Below, piece after piece: positions 8,253 to 16,061 of a DNA stretch of 43,513 nt. Made by a program: the position numbers and the translations under genes. The stretch covers positions 1 through 43,513 of the forward strand of contig NZ_JAEAMR010000009.1 in NCBI RefSeq assembly GCF_015999245.1, in the 5' to 3' direction. A model generated the notes under the pieces. It saw only the letters and a list, made by a program, of their open reading frames with translations, was not told where the DNA came from and searched no databases. Position 1 is the stretch's first letter. Every line of letters starts with the position of its first letter. The stretch is from Streptomyces sp. AV19 (GTDB taxonomy: Bacteria; Actinomycetota; Actinomycetes; Streptomycetales; Streptomycetaceae).

Positions 8253-8891
8253 CTACGCGGTCGAGCCCTGCCCCTCCGAGTCCTCCTCGCGACGTCCCTG
8301 CGCCGGGATCTCATGCGCCTGGCCCCCCAGCGCGGCCGCCTTCGCCTCCATCGGCCCGGCCATATACGCGAGGATGCACGCCGAAACGATGAAGGCCATG
8401 TGAATCACCGTCCCCCACAGCAACTCCTGCTGCGAGGTGTGGTGGATGTTGACGAACATCTGCAGCAGATGGATCGACGAGATGCCGACGATCGCCATCG
8501 CCAACTTCACCTTGAGCACGTTGGAGTTGACGTGCGAGAGCCACTCCGGCTGGTCGCGGTGCCCCTGCAGCCCGATGCGCGAGACGAACGTCTCGTAGCC
8601 GCCGACGATCACCATGATCAGCAGATTGGCGATCATGACGACGTCCACCAGCTTCAGAACGGCGAGCATCACCATGTTCTCGTCCGATCCCCCGGTGACC
8701 ACACCATGAATCAGACTGCGCAACTCGCCGAAGAATTCGTACACATAGACCGCCTGGGCGGCCACCAGCCCGAAGTAGAGCGGCGCCTGGAGCCACCGGG
8801 TCGCGAACAGGGCGTACCCCAGCGACGACGGGGGCTCCCCCGCCGGCCCCGGCAGAACGGACCTGCACCTGTCGACGTGAGTACGCACCAT
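8253..8891 (-). CDS. UPF0114 (YqhA-like) integral membrane protein
   Basis: 212 aa from ATG 8891. Four hydrophobic segments can be traced: FATRWLQAPLYFGLVAAQAV, LKLVDVVMIANLLIMVIVGG, LKVKLAMAIVGISSIHLLQM and a last one around VIHMAFIVSACILAYMAG. The loop GGYETFVSRIG is characteristic of the YqhA family. The C-terminal ~30 residues are charged and cytoplasmic. Function unknown. A longer reading from 8954 adds an Arg-rich stretch and is unlikely. The 227 bp upstream hold no gene. Confidence 0.85.
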   Translation of the reverse strand: MVRTHVDRCRSVLPGPAGEPPSSLGYALFATRWLQAPLYFGLVAAQAVYVYEFFGELRSLIHGVVTGGSDENMVMLAVLKLVDVVMIANLLIMVIVGGYETFVSRIGLQGHRDQPEWLSHVNSNVLKVKLAMAIVGISSIHLLQMFVNIHHTSQQELLWGTVIHMAFIVSACILAYMAGPMEAKAAALGGQAHEIPAQGRREEDSEGQGSTA

Positions 8892-9118
8892 GTCCCCCGC
8901 CCGGGCCTCGCGAACGCCTCGCCTCCGGGTAGGAATGCCCGGGCGCGCACGCATTACGGGCGGCCACGGCAGACTTCGCCCGTATAGGTGAGTGAGCGGT
9001 CCCGGGCACGCCCTCGGATCAGCGGGCCGATGCCGCGGCCAACTGGACGGAGACGCCGAGGCGCACGGCCGTGGGACGAGCTCTCACGACCGCACACCTC
9101 ACGGACCGGACGGGTCAA

Positions 9119-9571
9119 CTACCGGGCGGAGCCGCTCTCCTGGGCGGGGACTCCGGCGTCCGCCGGCGCCTTGTCCAGGTAGGTGACCTTCCCCTTACTG
9201 TCCGTCTGCACATACTTCGCGGTGGACTTCGTCGCGGAGCCGCCCTTCTGCGCAGGAACCCCGGCCTCCGCCGGCGCCTTGTCCAAGTAGGTCACGTTCC
9301 CCTTGCTGTCGGCCTGCACGTACTTCCCAGCGGACTTCGCCGCAGAACCGCCCTTCTGCGCGGGAGCTCCGGTGTTCGCCGGCGCCTTGTCCAGGTAAGT
9401 CACGTTCCCCTTGCTGTCCGTCTGGACATACTGCGTGCTGGGCTTGGTGGGGTGCTGCTGGTGGGACTCGGCCGCGAAGGCCGTCCCGCCGATCCCTATC
9501 GCGCTGATGGCCACGGCCGCGGCGCCGGCGACACAGAGGGACGTACGACGCGGTGCACGAACGAACTTCAT
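9119..9571 (-). CDS. Secreted protein with three 36-residue repeats
   Basis: 150 aa from ATG 9571, with GAGAGG upstream on the same strand. A Sec signal peptide (basic start, hydrophobic core ~14-31, AFAA cleavage site near 34) leads to a mature protein made of three near-identical units of 36 residues starting at residues 48, 84 and 120. Each unit opens with YVQTDSKGNVTYLDKAP and ends in a flexible AQKGGSA linker. No known domain is recognised. The regular YVQ...VTYLD unit looks like a beta-hairpin. Monocistronic by position. Confidence 0.8.
   Translation of the reverse strand: MKFVRAPRRTSLCVAGAAAVAISAIGIGGTAFAAESHQQHPTKPSTQYVQTDSKGNVTYLDKAPANTGAPAQKGGSAAKSAGKYVQADSKGNVTYLDKAPAEAGVPAQKGGSATKSTAKYVQTDSKGKVTYLDKAPADAGVPAQESGSAR
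9122..9430 (-). repeat. Three tandem 108-bp coding repeats
   Basis: Units at 9430-9323, 9322-9215 and 9214-9122 (last one short) encode the 36-residue repeats. Differences between units are few and mostly in the Ala/Thr/Pro linker. Confidence 0.8.
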
Positions 9572-9734
9572 CCTGTTTTCCTCTCGACGGGAAAGGCTCC
9601 TTGCCGCCCTCCTGATGCACACCAGTCCACCACGGCGAATATTTCGCAGATGTTTGCGCAAGCCCTCAATCGCGCCCGCTTCCCATACCCGTTGTTTACG
9701 CGTCTCCACCTTGAGCGGGGACAATAGGCAGGGC

Positions 9735-10235
9735 CTACAGCGACATCGATTCCCTCTGGGCCGGGCACGGGAGTTCGACAACCGCCCGGTTCGGCGAGCA
9801 CGACACCAGAGCAAGGCTGAGAAAGTGCGGCCGCGCCAGGTAGTAGCCGACGGAGACGTCCTGCCCGTCCGTGAGGGCTCGGGCAATGCGTACACCCCTC
9901 CGTCCACACCGCGCACGATTCCGCTCGGCGGGCGACGCGAAACGCGGAGCGTATTCCGCCAGCCGCTCAACGGCCCAATCGGCGGCCGGCTTCGGGTGAT
10001 CCCAGGTGCCACGGATCAGCCGGGCCGGCCTGACCAGCCAATACGCGACCTCCAGAGGTGGCACGTCGGTCACCCGCCACTCGGCCACGGCCTCCCGATA
10101 CCGCTCCAGCACGTCCGGCGAGCTGGTGCCCGTCGGCTCGACGGACGAAGGCGGCCGCCGGACGCGCTCCCTGTCGAAGTCCGCCTTGTCGCCGACCCAC
10201 AGGTAACCGTGAAAATGCACGGGCACATATTCCAT
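9735..10235 (-). CDS. Hypothetical protein downstream of the graspetide methyltransferase
   Basis: 166 aa, ATG at 10235. I recognise no domain. It has a mixed composition with Trp/Tyr-rich stretches (VPVHFHGYLWVG at the start, SVGYYLARPHF near the end), no signal peptide and no membrane segment. It starts 40 nt after the methyltransferase stop on the same strand and could be the last gene of the RiPP operon, either a tailoring, binding or immunity protein or an unrelated passenger. Codon use is normal for the genome. Start uncertain because the ribosome binding site is weak. Confidence 0.6.
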   Translation of the reverse strand: MEYVPVHFHGYLWVGDKADFDRERVRRPPSSVEPTGTSSPDVLERYREAVAEWRVTDVPPLEVAYWLVRPARLIRGTWDHPKPAADWAVERLAEYAPRFASPAERNRARCGRRGVRIARALTDGQDVSVGYYLARPHFLSLALVSCSPNRAVVELPCPAQRESMSL

Positions 10236-10275
10236 TTCCGCGCGGCCGGGACGAATGAAAGCGCAACGACCCTCG

Positions 10276-11460
10276 TCAAGCCGTTCCGGCCCACCCCGGC
10301 AACGTCCACGTCAATTCATCCCCATCAGCAGTCCGCAGAGAAAGCCACTGCCGCTTCGGGGTGATGTGGACGATGAACCACTCCCGGCGCGGCCGGTCCC
10401 GGGCCGTCCACTCGGCATACGCCCGCTCAACCGGCTCCCACAGATCCTCAGGGCCGGTGACGACCACGTGATGCCCACCGCCGTGCTCGGCGATGACACG
10501 CGCCTGCGATCCGTCCCCGGGGTCGTACAGCCGGACGCATTCGCGATCGTCATAGTCCCGGACCACCGCAGGAGGAAGATGCAACTGGGCGAAGAATGAG
10601 AACGACCAGTCGTCGATCACGGCGCCCGGCACGGCCGTTACCCTCTCCCTCCCCTCCACTCTCGGTGGACGGCTCACGAGTTCCCGTTCTCCGCGCAATG
10701 GCATGAAGGAGGCCGGGCTGTGCAGAATGTACCCGGAAGCAGATCCGGGCCCGGTCTTCTTGAGACGAGCGATCATTCCCCCGGCGAGCGCTCCCTTGAG
10801 CGGGATCACCAACAGGGCCCCGAGGGCGCATTGTTCGAGCCACGCCGACGGAACGTCCGGCACGGACCCCGTGGCGATCAGGCGATCGTACGGGGCTCCT
10901 CGATCGTGACCGGCACGTCCGTCGGCACATACGACGACGGGCCGATACCCGCCCTCCTCCAGGCGATTACGTGCCCGTTCGGTCAGCCGCGGTGCGACGT
11001 CGACCGTCGCGACGTTGTGGTCCCCCGCAAGATGGCACAGCAAGGCTGCGTTGTAGCCGGACCCCGTACCGATTTCCAGCACTTGGTCGCCGGGGTTCAC
11101 ATTCAACGCGTCGAGCATGTCGGCCATGAGACTCGGCATGGTGCTGGAACTGGTCGGCGTACCCGGCATCCACTCATCCTCGGCAGCGTCTTCAGCATGC
11201 ACGCCGTCGACTTCGGTGATCAGTGACTCGTCCGTGTACACGGCAGCGAGCCATGCCGCCATGTCTCCCGCCGTCGCCCGCCACGGCACGAACCCGCCGG
11301 CAACCCTCCGGAAAAAGGCGGGGACATAGGGGTGTCGGTCCACATTGAGGAACGCGGCGGACAGCCGCTCGGGCAGCAACACGCTCCCCCTGTACATGCG
11401 CTCGTAGAGCCTGATTCTGGCATCACGTACCTGCAGTTCCAGGGCGGCGTCGGTGGTCAC
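10276..11460 (-). CDS. PIMT-like methyltransferase of an ATP-grasp peptide maturation system
   Basis: 394 aa. A central SAM-binding domain with motif I VLEIGTGSGYNAALL is preceded by a PIMT-like SSSTMPSLMADML segment. This resembles protein-L-isoaspartate O-methyltransferase, with an extra N-terminal ~110 residues and a C-terminal ~120-residue domain found in ATP-grasp RiPP clusters (TIGR04188 type). In characterised graspetide systems of this architecture (for example fuscimiditide) the enzyme methylates an Asp of the cyclised peptide, which collapses to an aspartimide. Its ATG overlaps the ATP-grasp stop by 4 nt, so the two are translationally coupled. Confidence 0.9.
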   Translation of the reverse strand: MTTDAALELQVRDARIRLYERMYRGSVLLPERLSAAFLNVDRHPYVPAFFRRVAGGFVPWRATAGDMAAWLAAVYTDESLITEVDGVHAEDAAEDEWMPGTPTSSSTMPSLMADMLDALNVNPGDQVLEIGTGSGYNAALLCHLAGDHNVATVDVAPRLTERARNRLEEGGYRPVVVCADGRAGHDRGAPYDRLIATGSVPDVPSAWLEQCALGALLVIPLKGALAGGMIARLKKTGPGSASGYILHSPASFMPLRGERELVSRPPRVEGRERVTAVPGAVIDDWSFSFFAQLHLPPAVVRDYDDRECVRLYDPGDGSQARVIAEHGGGHHVVVTGPEDLWEPVERAYAEWTARDRPRREWFIVHITPKRQWLSLRTADGDELTWTLPGWAGTA

Positions 11461-12422
11461 TCCTCAGCACCTTCCAAGTAGTCGCAGACGGCGTTGGTGA
11501 TTGGCAGTCCCGTCGCGTATTCGATGAATCCCCATTGGACGGACGGGTTCACCTCCAGGAACCACCATTGCCCTTGAGGGGTGACGACGAAGTCGAACGC
11601 CCCGTAGGGAAGACGGAGGACGTCCAGCATCCGCCGCACCCCAAGGGCGACTTCCTCCGGTGGGGTGCAGATTCTGTACGTGTGGCTGTCGTAATCACTG
11701 CGCCAGTCCACGTGTCCCTCGTCGGAATCCGCATGGATCTCCGCCGCGAACATCCGGCTGCCGACGACGGTGAGCCGTACCTCGTACGCCTTCGGCACCC
11801 ATGCCTGGAACAGGTGGGCAGTGGTCCCGACGTCCGGGTGGAACAGGTCGTCCGGGTCGACCAAGGTCGTATAGACGGCTGCGGACTCACCGTCCAAGGT
11901 TCCCCGAACGTGGAAGAACGGCTTGTGGACGACCTTTCCGGTCTTCCGCGCGAAAGCTCGCGCCTCGGCCGGGACGTTCGTGACGATGGTCTCGGGAACA
12001 AAGAGGCCGCACTCCACGGCTATCCGAAGCTGATACGGCTTGTACTCCGCATCTGCTGCCGGCCCCAGAGGAGGAAGCCAACGGGCTGGGAGGGCCGCCA
12101 ACACCCCTCCCAGCCCGTAACGGGCCTCGGTCATCGCCACTTTACGGGCCTCGGCATGCATGTCCGGTGGAAACTGCGGGCGTCCCGGCCGACGGTAGAA
12201 GACCGACCTCACGGACATGAGATCGAGCGTCCTCCACGGGTTGTCCAGCGCACCGCTCCAGCGATTCCCGGCGAGCCTTGCGGAGATCGAAAGATTCGCC
12301 GGGAAATCGGCGAGATCAGCCCGGAACACGGGCACGGCACGCCGGTTCAGTTCTTCGATGACACGGTCCGCCGTCGGATCGAAGACCCCGGCGAGCACGA
12401 GAACGTGACCGGTTCCGGACAT
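11457..12422 (-). CDS. ATP-grasp ribosomal peptide maturase (SAV_5884/MvdD-like), graspetide ligase
   Basis: 321 aa RimK-like ATP-grasp enzyme. Markers are AEYKPYQLRIAVECGLFVPE and IVTN (linker), the ATP lysine in KVVHKPF, AYEVRLTVVGSRMFAAEIHA, and the Mg-binding end of the site in WWFLEVNPSVQW. These enzymes link Asp/Glu side chains to Thr/Ser/Lys side chains of a precursor peptide by way of acyl phosphate, forming ester or amide macrocycles. It starts 11 nt after the precursor gene and overlaps the methyltransferase gene by 4 nt. With the precursor motif upstream, the graspetide assignment is well supported. Confidence 0.92.
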   Translation of the reverse strand: MSGTGHVLVLAGVFDPTADRVIEELNRRAVPVFRADLADFPANLSISARLAGNRWSGALDNPWRTLDLMSVRSVFYRRPGRPQFPPDMHAEARKVAMTEARYGLGGVLAALPARWLPPLGPAADAEYKPYQLRIAVECGLFVPETIVTNVPAEARAFARKTGKVVHKPFFHVRGTLDGESAAVYTTLVDPDDLFHPDVGTTAHLFQAWVPKAYEVRLTVVGSRMFAAEIHADSDEGHVDWRSDYDSHTYRICTPPEEVALGVRRMLDVLRLPYGAFDFVVTPQGQWWFLEVNPSVQWGFIEYATGLPITNAVCDYLEGAEE

Positions 12423-12433
12423 GTCACCGCCAC

Positions 12434-12775
12434 TCAGTCGTCGCTCGAACCGGGATCGTCATTGGCGTCCAGGAGACCGCTCGGCTGGGTGGTCTCATAG
12501 GTCTTCGGCGGGTACTTGGTCATGTAGACGCCCGGCGGCAGGTCGTCGTACGTACCGGTCTGAGTCTCGGGGTCGTAGCCGATCGCGCTCGGCAGGATGC
12601 CCCCGTGCCCCTTGGCCCGGGTAAGGCACGAGAAGGCGAAGGGGCGCGGCCCTCCGATCCCGCCCAGCTCGGGCAGGTCGGCCGGCTGGTTGCCCCTGCT
12701 CAGGGGCACGCGATTGTCCGAACGGTCGAGCAGCGCGACCGATCCGTCGTCCTGGTACTGGTCGTTACTGGGCAT
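12434..12775 (-). CDS. Putative ATP-grasp-modified RiPP precursor (graspetide precursor)
   Basis: 113 aa from ATG 12775, chosen because a perfect AGGAGG stands 5 nt upstream. The leader has RPFAF (44-48) and IGYDPETQTGTYDD (65-78), the type of segments conserved in the ATP-grasp target family (TIGR04186). The C-terminal ~28 residues are the likely core: Thr/Lys donors at T86, K87, K91, T92, T95 and T96, followed by acidic acceptors D103, D106, D107, D112 and D113. No cysteine is present in that region. It is first in the precursor, ligase, methyltransferase order. Confidence 0.85.
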   Translation of the reverse strand: MPSNDQYQDDGSVALLDRSDNRVPLSRGNQPADLPELGGIGGPRPFAFSCLTRAKGHGGILPSAIGYDPETQTGTYDDLPPGVYMTKYPPKTYETTQPSGLLDANDDPGSSDD

Positions 12776-12780
12776 TGCGA

Positions 12781-12786
12781 CCTCCT
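12781..12786 (-). promoter_or_regulatory. Strong ribosome binding site of the RiPP precursor
   Basis: AGGAGG on the reverse strand, 5 nt before the ATG at 12775. It rules out the longer in-frame start at 12940 and fits a highly expressed precursor. Confidence 0.8.
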
Positions 12787-12827
12787 TGCATCCGCTGGTT
12801 CGCCGGTACATCACACGAGACGCGTTG

Positions 12828-13223
12828 CTACTCGTCGAGGCAGTCCGCGAGGCGACGGCAGGTACGGCCGAGGTCGTCCATGTACGATGCCGCCGGCAAA
12901 GTGCCGGATGAGACCGCTCGGTTGAGGTCGTCCTGGGCACGGTTGATCAAGGCAGTCCACTGGATCCAAGCCATGGTCCCGCGCTCCAACTCGTCGACGC
13001 GGCTTCTGGCCACGCGGACCATGCGGCTCAGGTGACCGCGCAGGGCACTGGTGATCTCGTGCACCTCCGCAGCGCGGGGAGGACGCGGCCGGACCTGAAG
13101 GGCACGACGGACGGTGGCCCGGATCGTCACCAGGTCGAGGGGCTCGATCTCGCCGGCCATCATCGTCGCGATCGGCGGGATGTTGGGCATGCGCGGCGAG
13201 TCGCAGTCACGGGAAGCGGGCAT
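12828..13223 (-). CDS. DUF6415-family protein (natural product cluster associated)
   Basis: 131 aa, all-helical by composition. The segments DLVTIRATVRRAL and ITSALRGHLSRMV are the ones I associate with DUF6415, a small Streptomyces family often annotated as a natural product biosynthesis protein. No catalytic motif, signal peptide or membrane segment. It ends 52 nt before the RiPP precursor on the same strand, so it may share the promoter. Role unknown. Divergent from the XRE regulator. Confidence 0.7.
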   Translation of the reverse strand: MPASRDCDSPRMPNIPPIATMMAGEIEPLDLVTIRATVRRALQVRPRPPRAAEVHEITSALRGHLSRMVRVARSRVDELERGTMAWIQWTALINRAQDDLNRAVSSGTLPAASYMDDLGRTCRRLADCLDE

Positions 13224-13528
13224 GACCGATCAGAGCTCCGTTCGTACGCGTGTACAGGGCTGGAGAGCAACGCGGAGCACCACCCGGGCGCCGACTGGTC
13301 CCGGGCCCATGCATCTCGTCGCCGAACGCGACTATGCTCAACAGGCGGCTTCCTGACCGCTCTCCACCGAGAAAGTTACGGCTGGGCGGCCCTTCAAGGG
13401 ACTGACCAGCGGTACAAGTTGTTCCAGGCCGGCACGCAGGGAACAGAGGTATGGCTCCAGCGGGTTCTCGATCAACGACCCGAACGTCGACCACTGGTCA
13501 GCGTTCACGGAACCGGGCAGCAGAAGGG
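13224..13528. other. Divergent intergenic region between DUF6415 and the XRE regulator
   Basis: About 305 bp (227 bp if the regulator starts at 13451). No gene on either strand. It must carry the promoters of the RiPP operon and of the regulator operon. No perfect palindrome or clear -10/-35 pair stood out. Confidence 0.6.
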
Positions 13529-14599
13529 GTGGTCACCGGGCATCTGCTCAAGATCATCCGCGAACGCATGCCCCGGACTCAACGACAGTTGGCCGAGCTG
13601 CTGAGGGTGGATCCGACCACGGTGCAGGGCTGGGAGTCAGGACGCCGCCCGCTCACGGCAGTCCCCGCATCACAGTTGCTGACACTTCGGCGCCGTCTTC
13701 TGGGACATGGGGCCGATCCGGAGCTCCTCGTCCAGCTGGACGCGGCCATGGACGCGGATTCGGTCATCGCGCATGTTCTGCACGACGCCCCGGCAGACGG
13801 CGACATCGACCGCCATCCGTTGTCGGGATGGGTCTTCACCCGTGCCGCGACACATATGATCGCCTGGGCCCTGACGGGTGTTCGCCCCACGGCAGTACCC
13901 GGCGTTCAGCCGGCCCGTCGCCGCGGCCCCGTACCGGACTCCCCCATGATGGCGGCAGCCGAACGGCGGCTCTTCTTCGCCCGTATAAGGCGGTCGGCCG
14001 AGATCGCGGACCTCGCCGGCGAGAAGGGAGCACTGCTGCGTCGGCAGGCTCTCTACCTCTGCAGCTACGACACAGCAGGTGACACGCACGCCTGGCTGGC
14101 TCATATGCAGAACCGCCGACCCCACCGGCTCACACACGAGGTGTGGACACCGGCATGGGCCGACGCGAGGTCCATGGCCACTTCCCTGACCAGGTACGGC
14201 GACCTGGACTCTCTGCACATCTTCATCCAGCGGGGGATTTCCAGCGACTCCGGCGAAATGGCCAACCTCAACTATTGGGCCCACTGGCTCGGGCTGGACA
14301 AACTACCGCGGTCCGACGACTCATTCATGGCCGAGCGTTCGCAGGGGCTTTGGGATGCGAGTTCCTTGCTTCGTCGGTTGGTCGACCGGCTCGATCCCAG
14401 CCTGGCGTGTGTGGACCTCAACGTCCATTCTGTGTGGTCACTGCTGGCTCTCCGTCCGTCGGCCCTCGCAGTCGATACCGATCTGGCGCGCAACCTGCAA
14501 CAACGCGTCGCCCGACTGCTCGACAGCCGATCCGTATCCCAACAGGCCCGGAGGGAGCTCGACGCCGTGCACTACGGTCTGAGGTTGAGCCGCCCGTGA
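13529..14599 (+). CDS. XRE-family transcriptional regulator
   Basis: About 356 aa from GTG 13529. The N-terminal helix-turn-helix reads TQRQLAELLRVDPTTVQGWE, followed by GRRPL. The remaining ~270 residues are helical and resemble the TPR-like regulatory domain of large Streptomyces XRE regulators. An ATG at 13451 would add 26 low-complexity residues. It is divergent from the DUF6415-graspetide genes and upstream of the HD-domain gene, so it is the likely cluster regulator (inference). Confidence 0.8.
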   Translation: MVTGHLLKIIRERMPRTQRQLAELLRVDPTTVQGWESGRRPLTAVPASQLLTLRRRLLGHGADPELLVQLDAAMDADSVIAHVLHDAPADGDIDRHPLSGWVFTRAATHMIAWALTGVRPTAVPGVQPARRRGPVPDSPMMAAAERRLFFARIRRSAEIADLAGEKGALLRRQALYLCSYDTAGDTHAWLAHMQNRRPHRLTHEVWTPAWADARSMATSLTRYGDLDSLHIFIQRGISSDSGEMANLNYWAHWLGLDKLPRSDDSFMAERSQGLWDASSLLRRLVDRLDPSLACVDLNVHSVWSLLALRPSALAVDTDLARNLQQRVARLLDSRSVSQQARRELDAVHYGLRLSRP

Positions 14600-14621
14600 T
14601 CCATGTGAAAGGACAGGCCAT

Positions 14622-15197
14622 ATGACTGAAGATCAGCATGACAAAGGGTCCGCGAGCTACATCATGGAGATGGGTGCACTCAAGCGTGCGAAACGATCGG
14701 GCTGGTGGATCGCCGGGGTCAAGGACCCGGAGACGATCGCGGAGCACAGTTTCCGAACTGCGGTCATCGGCGCCGTACTGGCGCTGATGGAGGGTGCGGA
14801 TCCGGCCAAAGTAGCCTTGCTATGCACGTTCCACGACACGCAGGAGACACGTATCGGCGACATCCCGTGGATCGGTCGTCGGTACCTCAATGCCGCCAAA
14901 AATGAAGAGGTCACGGCCGATCAAGTTGCCGATGCACACCCGAGAGTGGCCGCTGGGATTCAAGCGATCGTTGCGGAGTACGAGAACAGCGACTCCCTTG
15001 AAGTCGCCGTTGCCCACGACGCGGACAAGCTGGAGTGCATGATCCAGGGACTGGAATACCTGGAGCAGGGCTATCGAAATGCCCGCGAATGGGTTGACAG
15101 CACCCGGGCGAAGCTCAAGACCCCCTCCGCCATCGCTCTGGCAAAAGCGGCGGAAGGTATGTCCTCGATCGAGTGGCAGCGGACATACCTACGGTAG
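14622..15197 (+). CDS. HD-domain phosphohydrolase (YfbR/HDDC2-like)
   Basis: 191 aa; AAGGACAGG lies just before ATG 14622. The metal-binding HD signature is complete: H42 in ETIAEHSFR, H71-D72 in FHDTQETR and D133/D135 in HDADKLE. This pattern belongs to the 5'-deoxynucleotidase-like branch. It would hydrolyse small phosphoesters, most likely nucleotides. It sits 22 nt after the XRE gene and the pair probably forms one transcript. Whether it serves the RiPP cluster or nucleotide metabolism cannot be told. Confidence 0.85.
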   Translation: MTEDQHDKGSASYIMEMGALKRAKRSGWWIAGVKDPETIAEHSFRTAVIGAVLALMEGADPAKVALLCTFHDTQETRIGDIPWIGRRYLNAAKNEEVTADQVADAHPRVAAGIQAIVAEYENSDSLEVAVAHDADKLECMIQGLEYLEQGYRNAREWVDSTRAKLKTPSAIALAKAAEGMSSIEWQRTYLR

Positions 15198-15377
15198 GCA
15201 ATCCGAGTAAAGCACTACCCCCGCTGCCCCATCGGCCGGAGCGGGGGCAGACGTATGCCGTGACATGGCTGCGCTGCGGGCAACCACCTTGGCCTGCTTG
15301 CCGCTGGCCAATCGCAGTTCCCGCAGCGCCTTTCCCAAGTCCGTCGGGTTCACTCCGCGCCGAACCGCTCCCACCAC
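15189..15377 (-). pseudogene. Truncated XRE-family regulator remnant
   Basis: About 62 codons. The start (VNPTDLGKALRELRLASGK, then KVVARSAAMS) is the beginning of an XRE helix-turn-helix that normally follows DUF6879 genes and continues for >200 residues. After the AMS of helix 2 the reading becomes unrelated Ala/Pro-rich sequence and stops. The hairpin at 15218-15247, which serves the opposite gene, lies inside this tail. The gene was cut by a deletion or by joining to the HD gene. It overlaps the DUF6879 stop by 28 nt. Confidence 0.65.
15218..15247 (+). terminator. Terminator after the HD-domain gene
   Basis: 8-bp stem (CCCCCGCT / AGCGGGGG) with a 14-nt GC-rich loop, 20 nt past the stop of the HD gene. 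Confidence 0.55.
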
Positions 15378-15871
15378 TCATGGAAGGGCACGGCATGGGC
15401 GAGGGCCACGTCCCGGTGCTCGATCCACCGGGCCACGTCCGGGCGTGACTCGGCACCGACGAACTTCCCGTTCTCCCCATAGTCCATGGAGACAACGGAC
15501 ATCTCATCGAACATCCAGAAGTCGGGGACACCCGCCAAGGGATTGGCCTGCTCGGTCACGTCGAGGATGAAGAACTCCTCACCCGCCTCGGCGTTCTTGG
15601 CGTAGCCCCAGCCGAGTTCGAACCGCAGGTAATCGGTCAGCGGCCGGCACAGGACGTGCACACGGTACATGCGTTTGCCTGCCTGAACGTTGGCACGCAC
15701 CTCATCGGCCCACTCCTGGTTGTAGTGCGCAGGCTGCGATTCACCGGCCAGGAAGGCTCGAAGGCATTCCGTGTCCGAGGATCCGCTGTAGTCGTCCAGG
15801 GTCTCCAGCCTGAAGGCCTCCCTCTGGAAGTCCGTAAAGTGCTTCTCGAACTCTTCACGCGAGATGTTCAC
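15350..15871 (-). CDS. DUF6879 family protein
   Basis: 173 aa, GTG start at 15871. Sequence features are an acidic N-terminus with EEFEKHFTDFQREAFRLE, a central FELGWGYAKNAEAGEE and a C-terminal WIEHRDVALAHAVPFHEWW, typical of the DUF6879 proteins that accompany XRE regulators in Streptomyces. Function unknown. The start overlaps the upstream small gene by 17 nt and its end overlaps the truncated XRE gene, so the three form one operon. Confidence 0.8.
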   Translation of the reverse strand: MNISREEFEKHFTDFQREAFRLETLDDYSGSSDTECLRAFLAGESQPAHYNQEWADEVRANVQAGKRMYRVHVLCRPLTDYLRFELGWGYAKNAEAGEEFFILDVTEQANPLAGVPDFWMFDEMSVVSMDYGENGKFVGAESRPDVARWIEHRDVALAHAVPFHEWWERFGAE

Positions 15872-16061
15872 GGGCCAGCCTCCGCAGCAGTTCCACGGGG
15901 ATTCGCACAGCAGTCTCGTCCGCCGGGAGCTGCATGGTCTCCAGCGCTTCCGGGTCGTCCACCTTGAGGCCCTGGACTATCGCATCGTCCGTTCCGTCAA
16001 CGGCGAAGACCTGCGGACAGGTCCCCTTCTCGCACTCGCCGACAAGCAGTGTCAGTGCCAC
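15855..16061 (-). CDS. Small conserved protein upstream of DUF6879
   Basis: 68 aa, GTG start at 16061. Two cysteines near the N-terminus (CEKGTC) and a C-terminal IPVELLRRLAREHL helix. I do not recognise a family name, but a small ORF with this ending overlapping a DUF6879 gene is common in Streptomyces. The overlap of 17 nt implies translational coupling. Confidence 0.65.
   Translation of the reverse strand: MALTLLVGECEKGTCPQVFAVDGTDDAIVQGLKVDDPEALETMQLPADETAVRIPVELLRRLAREHLA

Noticed and set aside
9122..9430. Possible CRISPR or minisatellite from the regular 108-bp repeats
   Set aside because: The units are contiguous, in frame and within a signal-peptide protein, so they are a coding repeat.
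12776..12940. Longer start of the RiPP precursor
   Set aside because: It would run into DUF6415 in another frame and ignores the AGGAGG before ATG 12775.
13032..13604. Forward reading frame of 190 aa before and into the XRE gene
   Set aside because: It runs opposite DUF6415 and out of frame with the XRE helix-turn-helix; no known motif.
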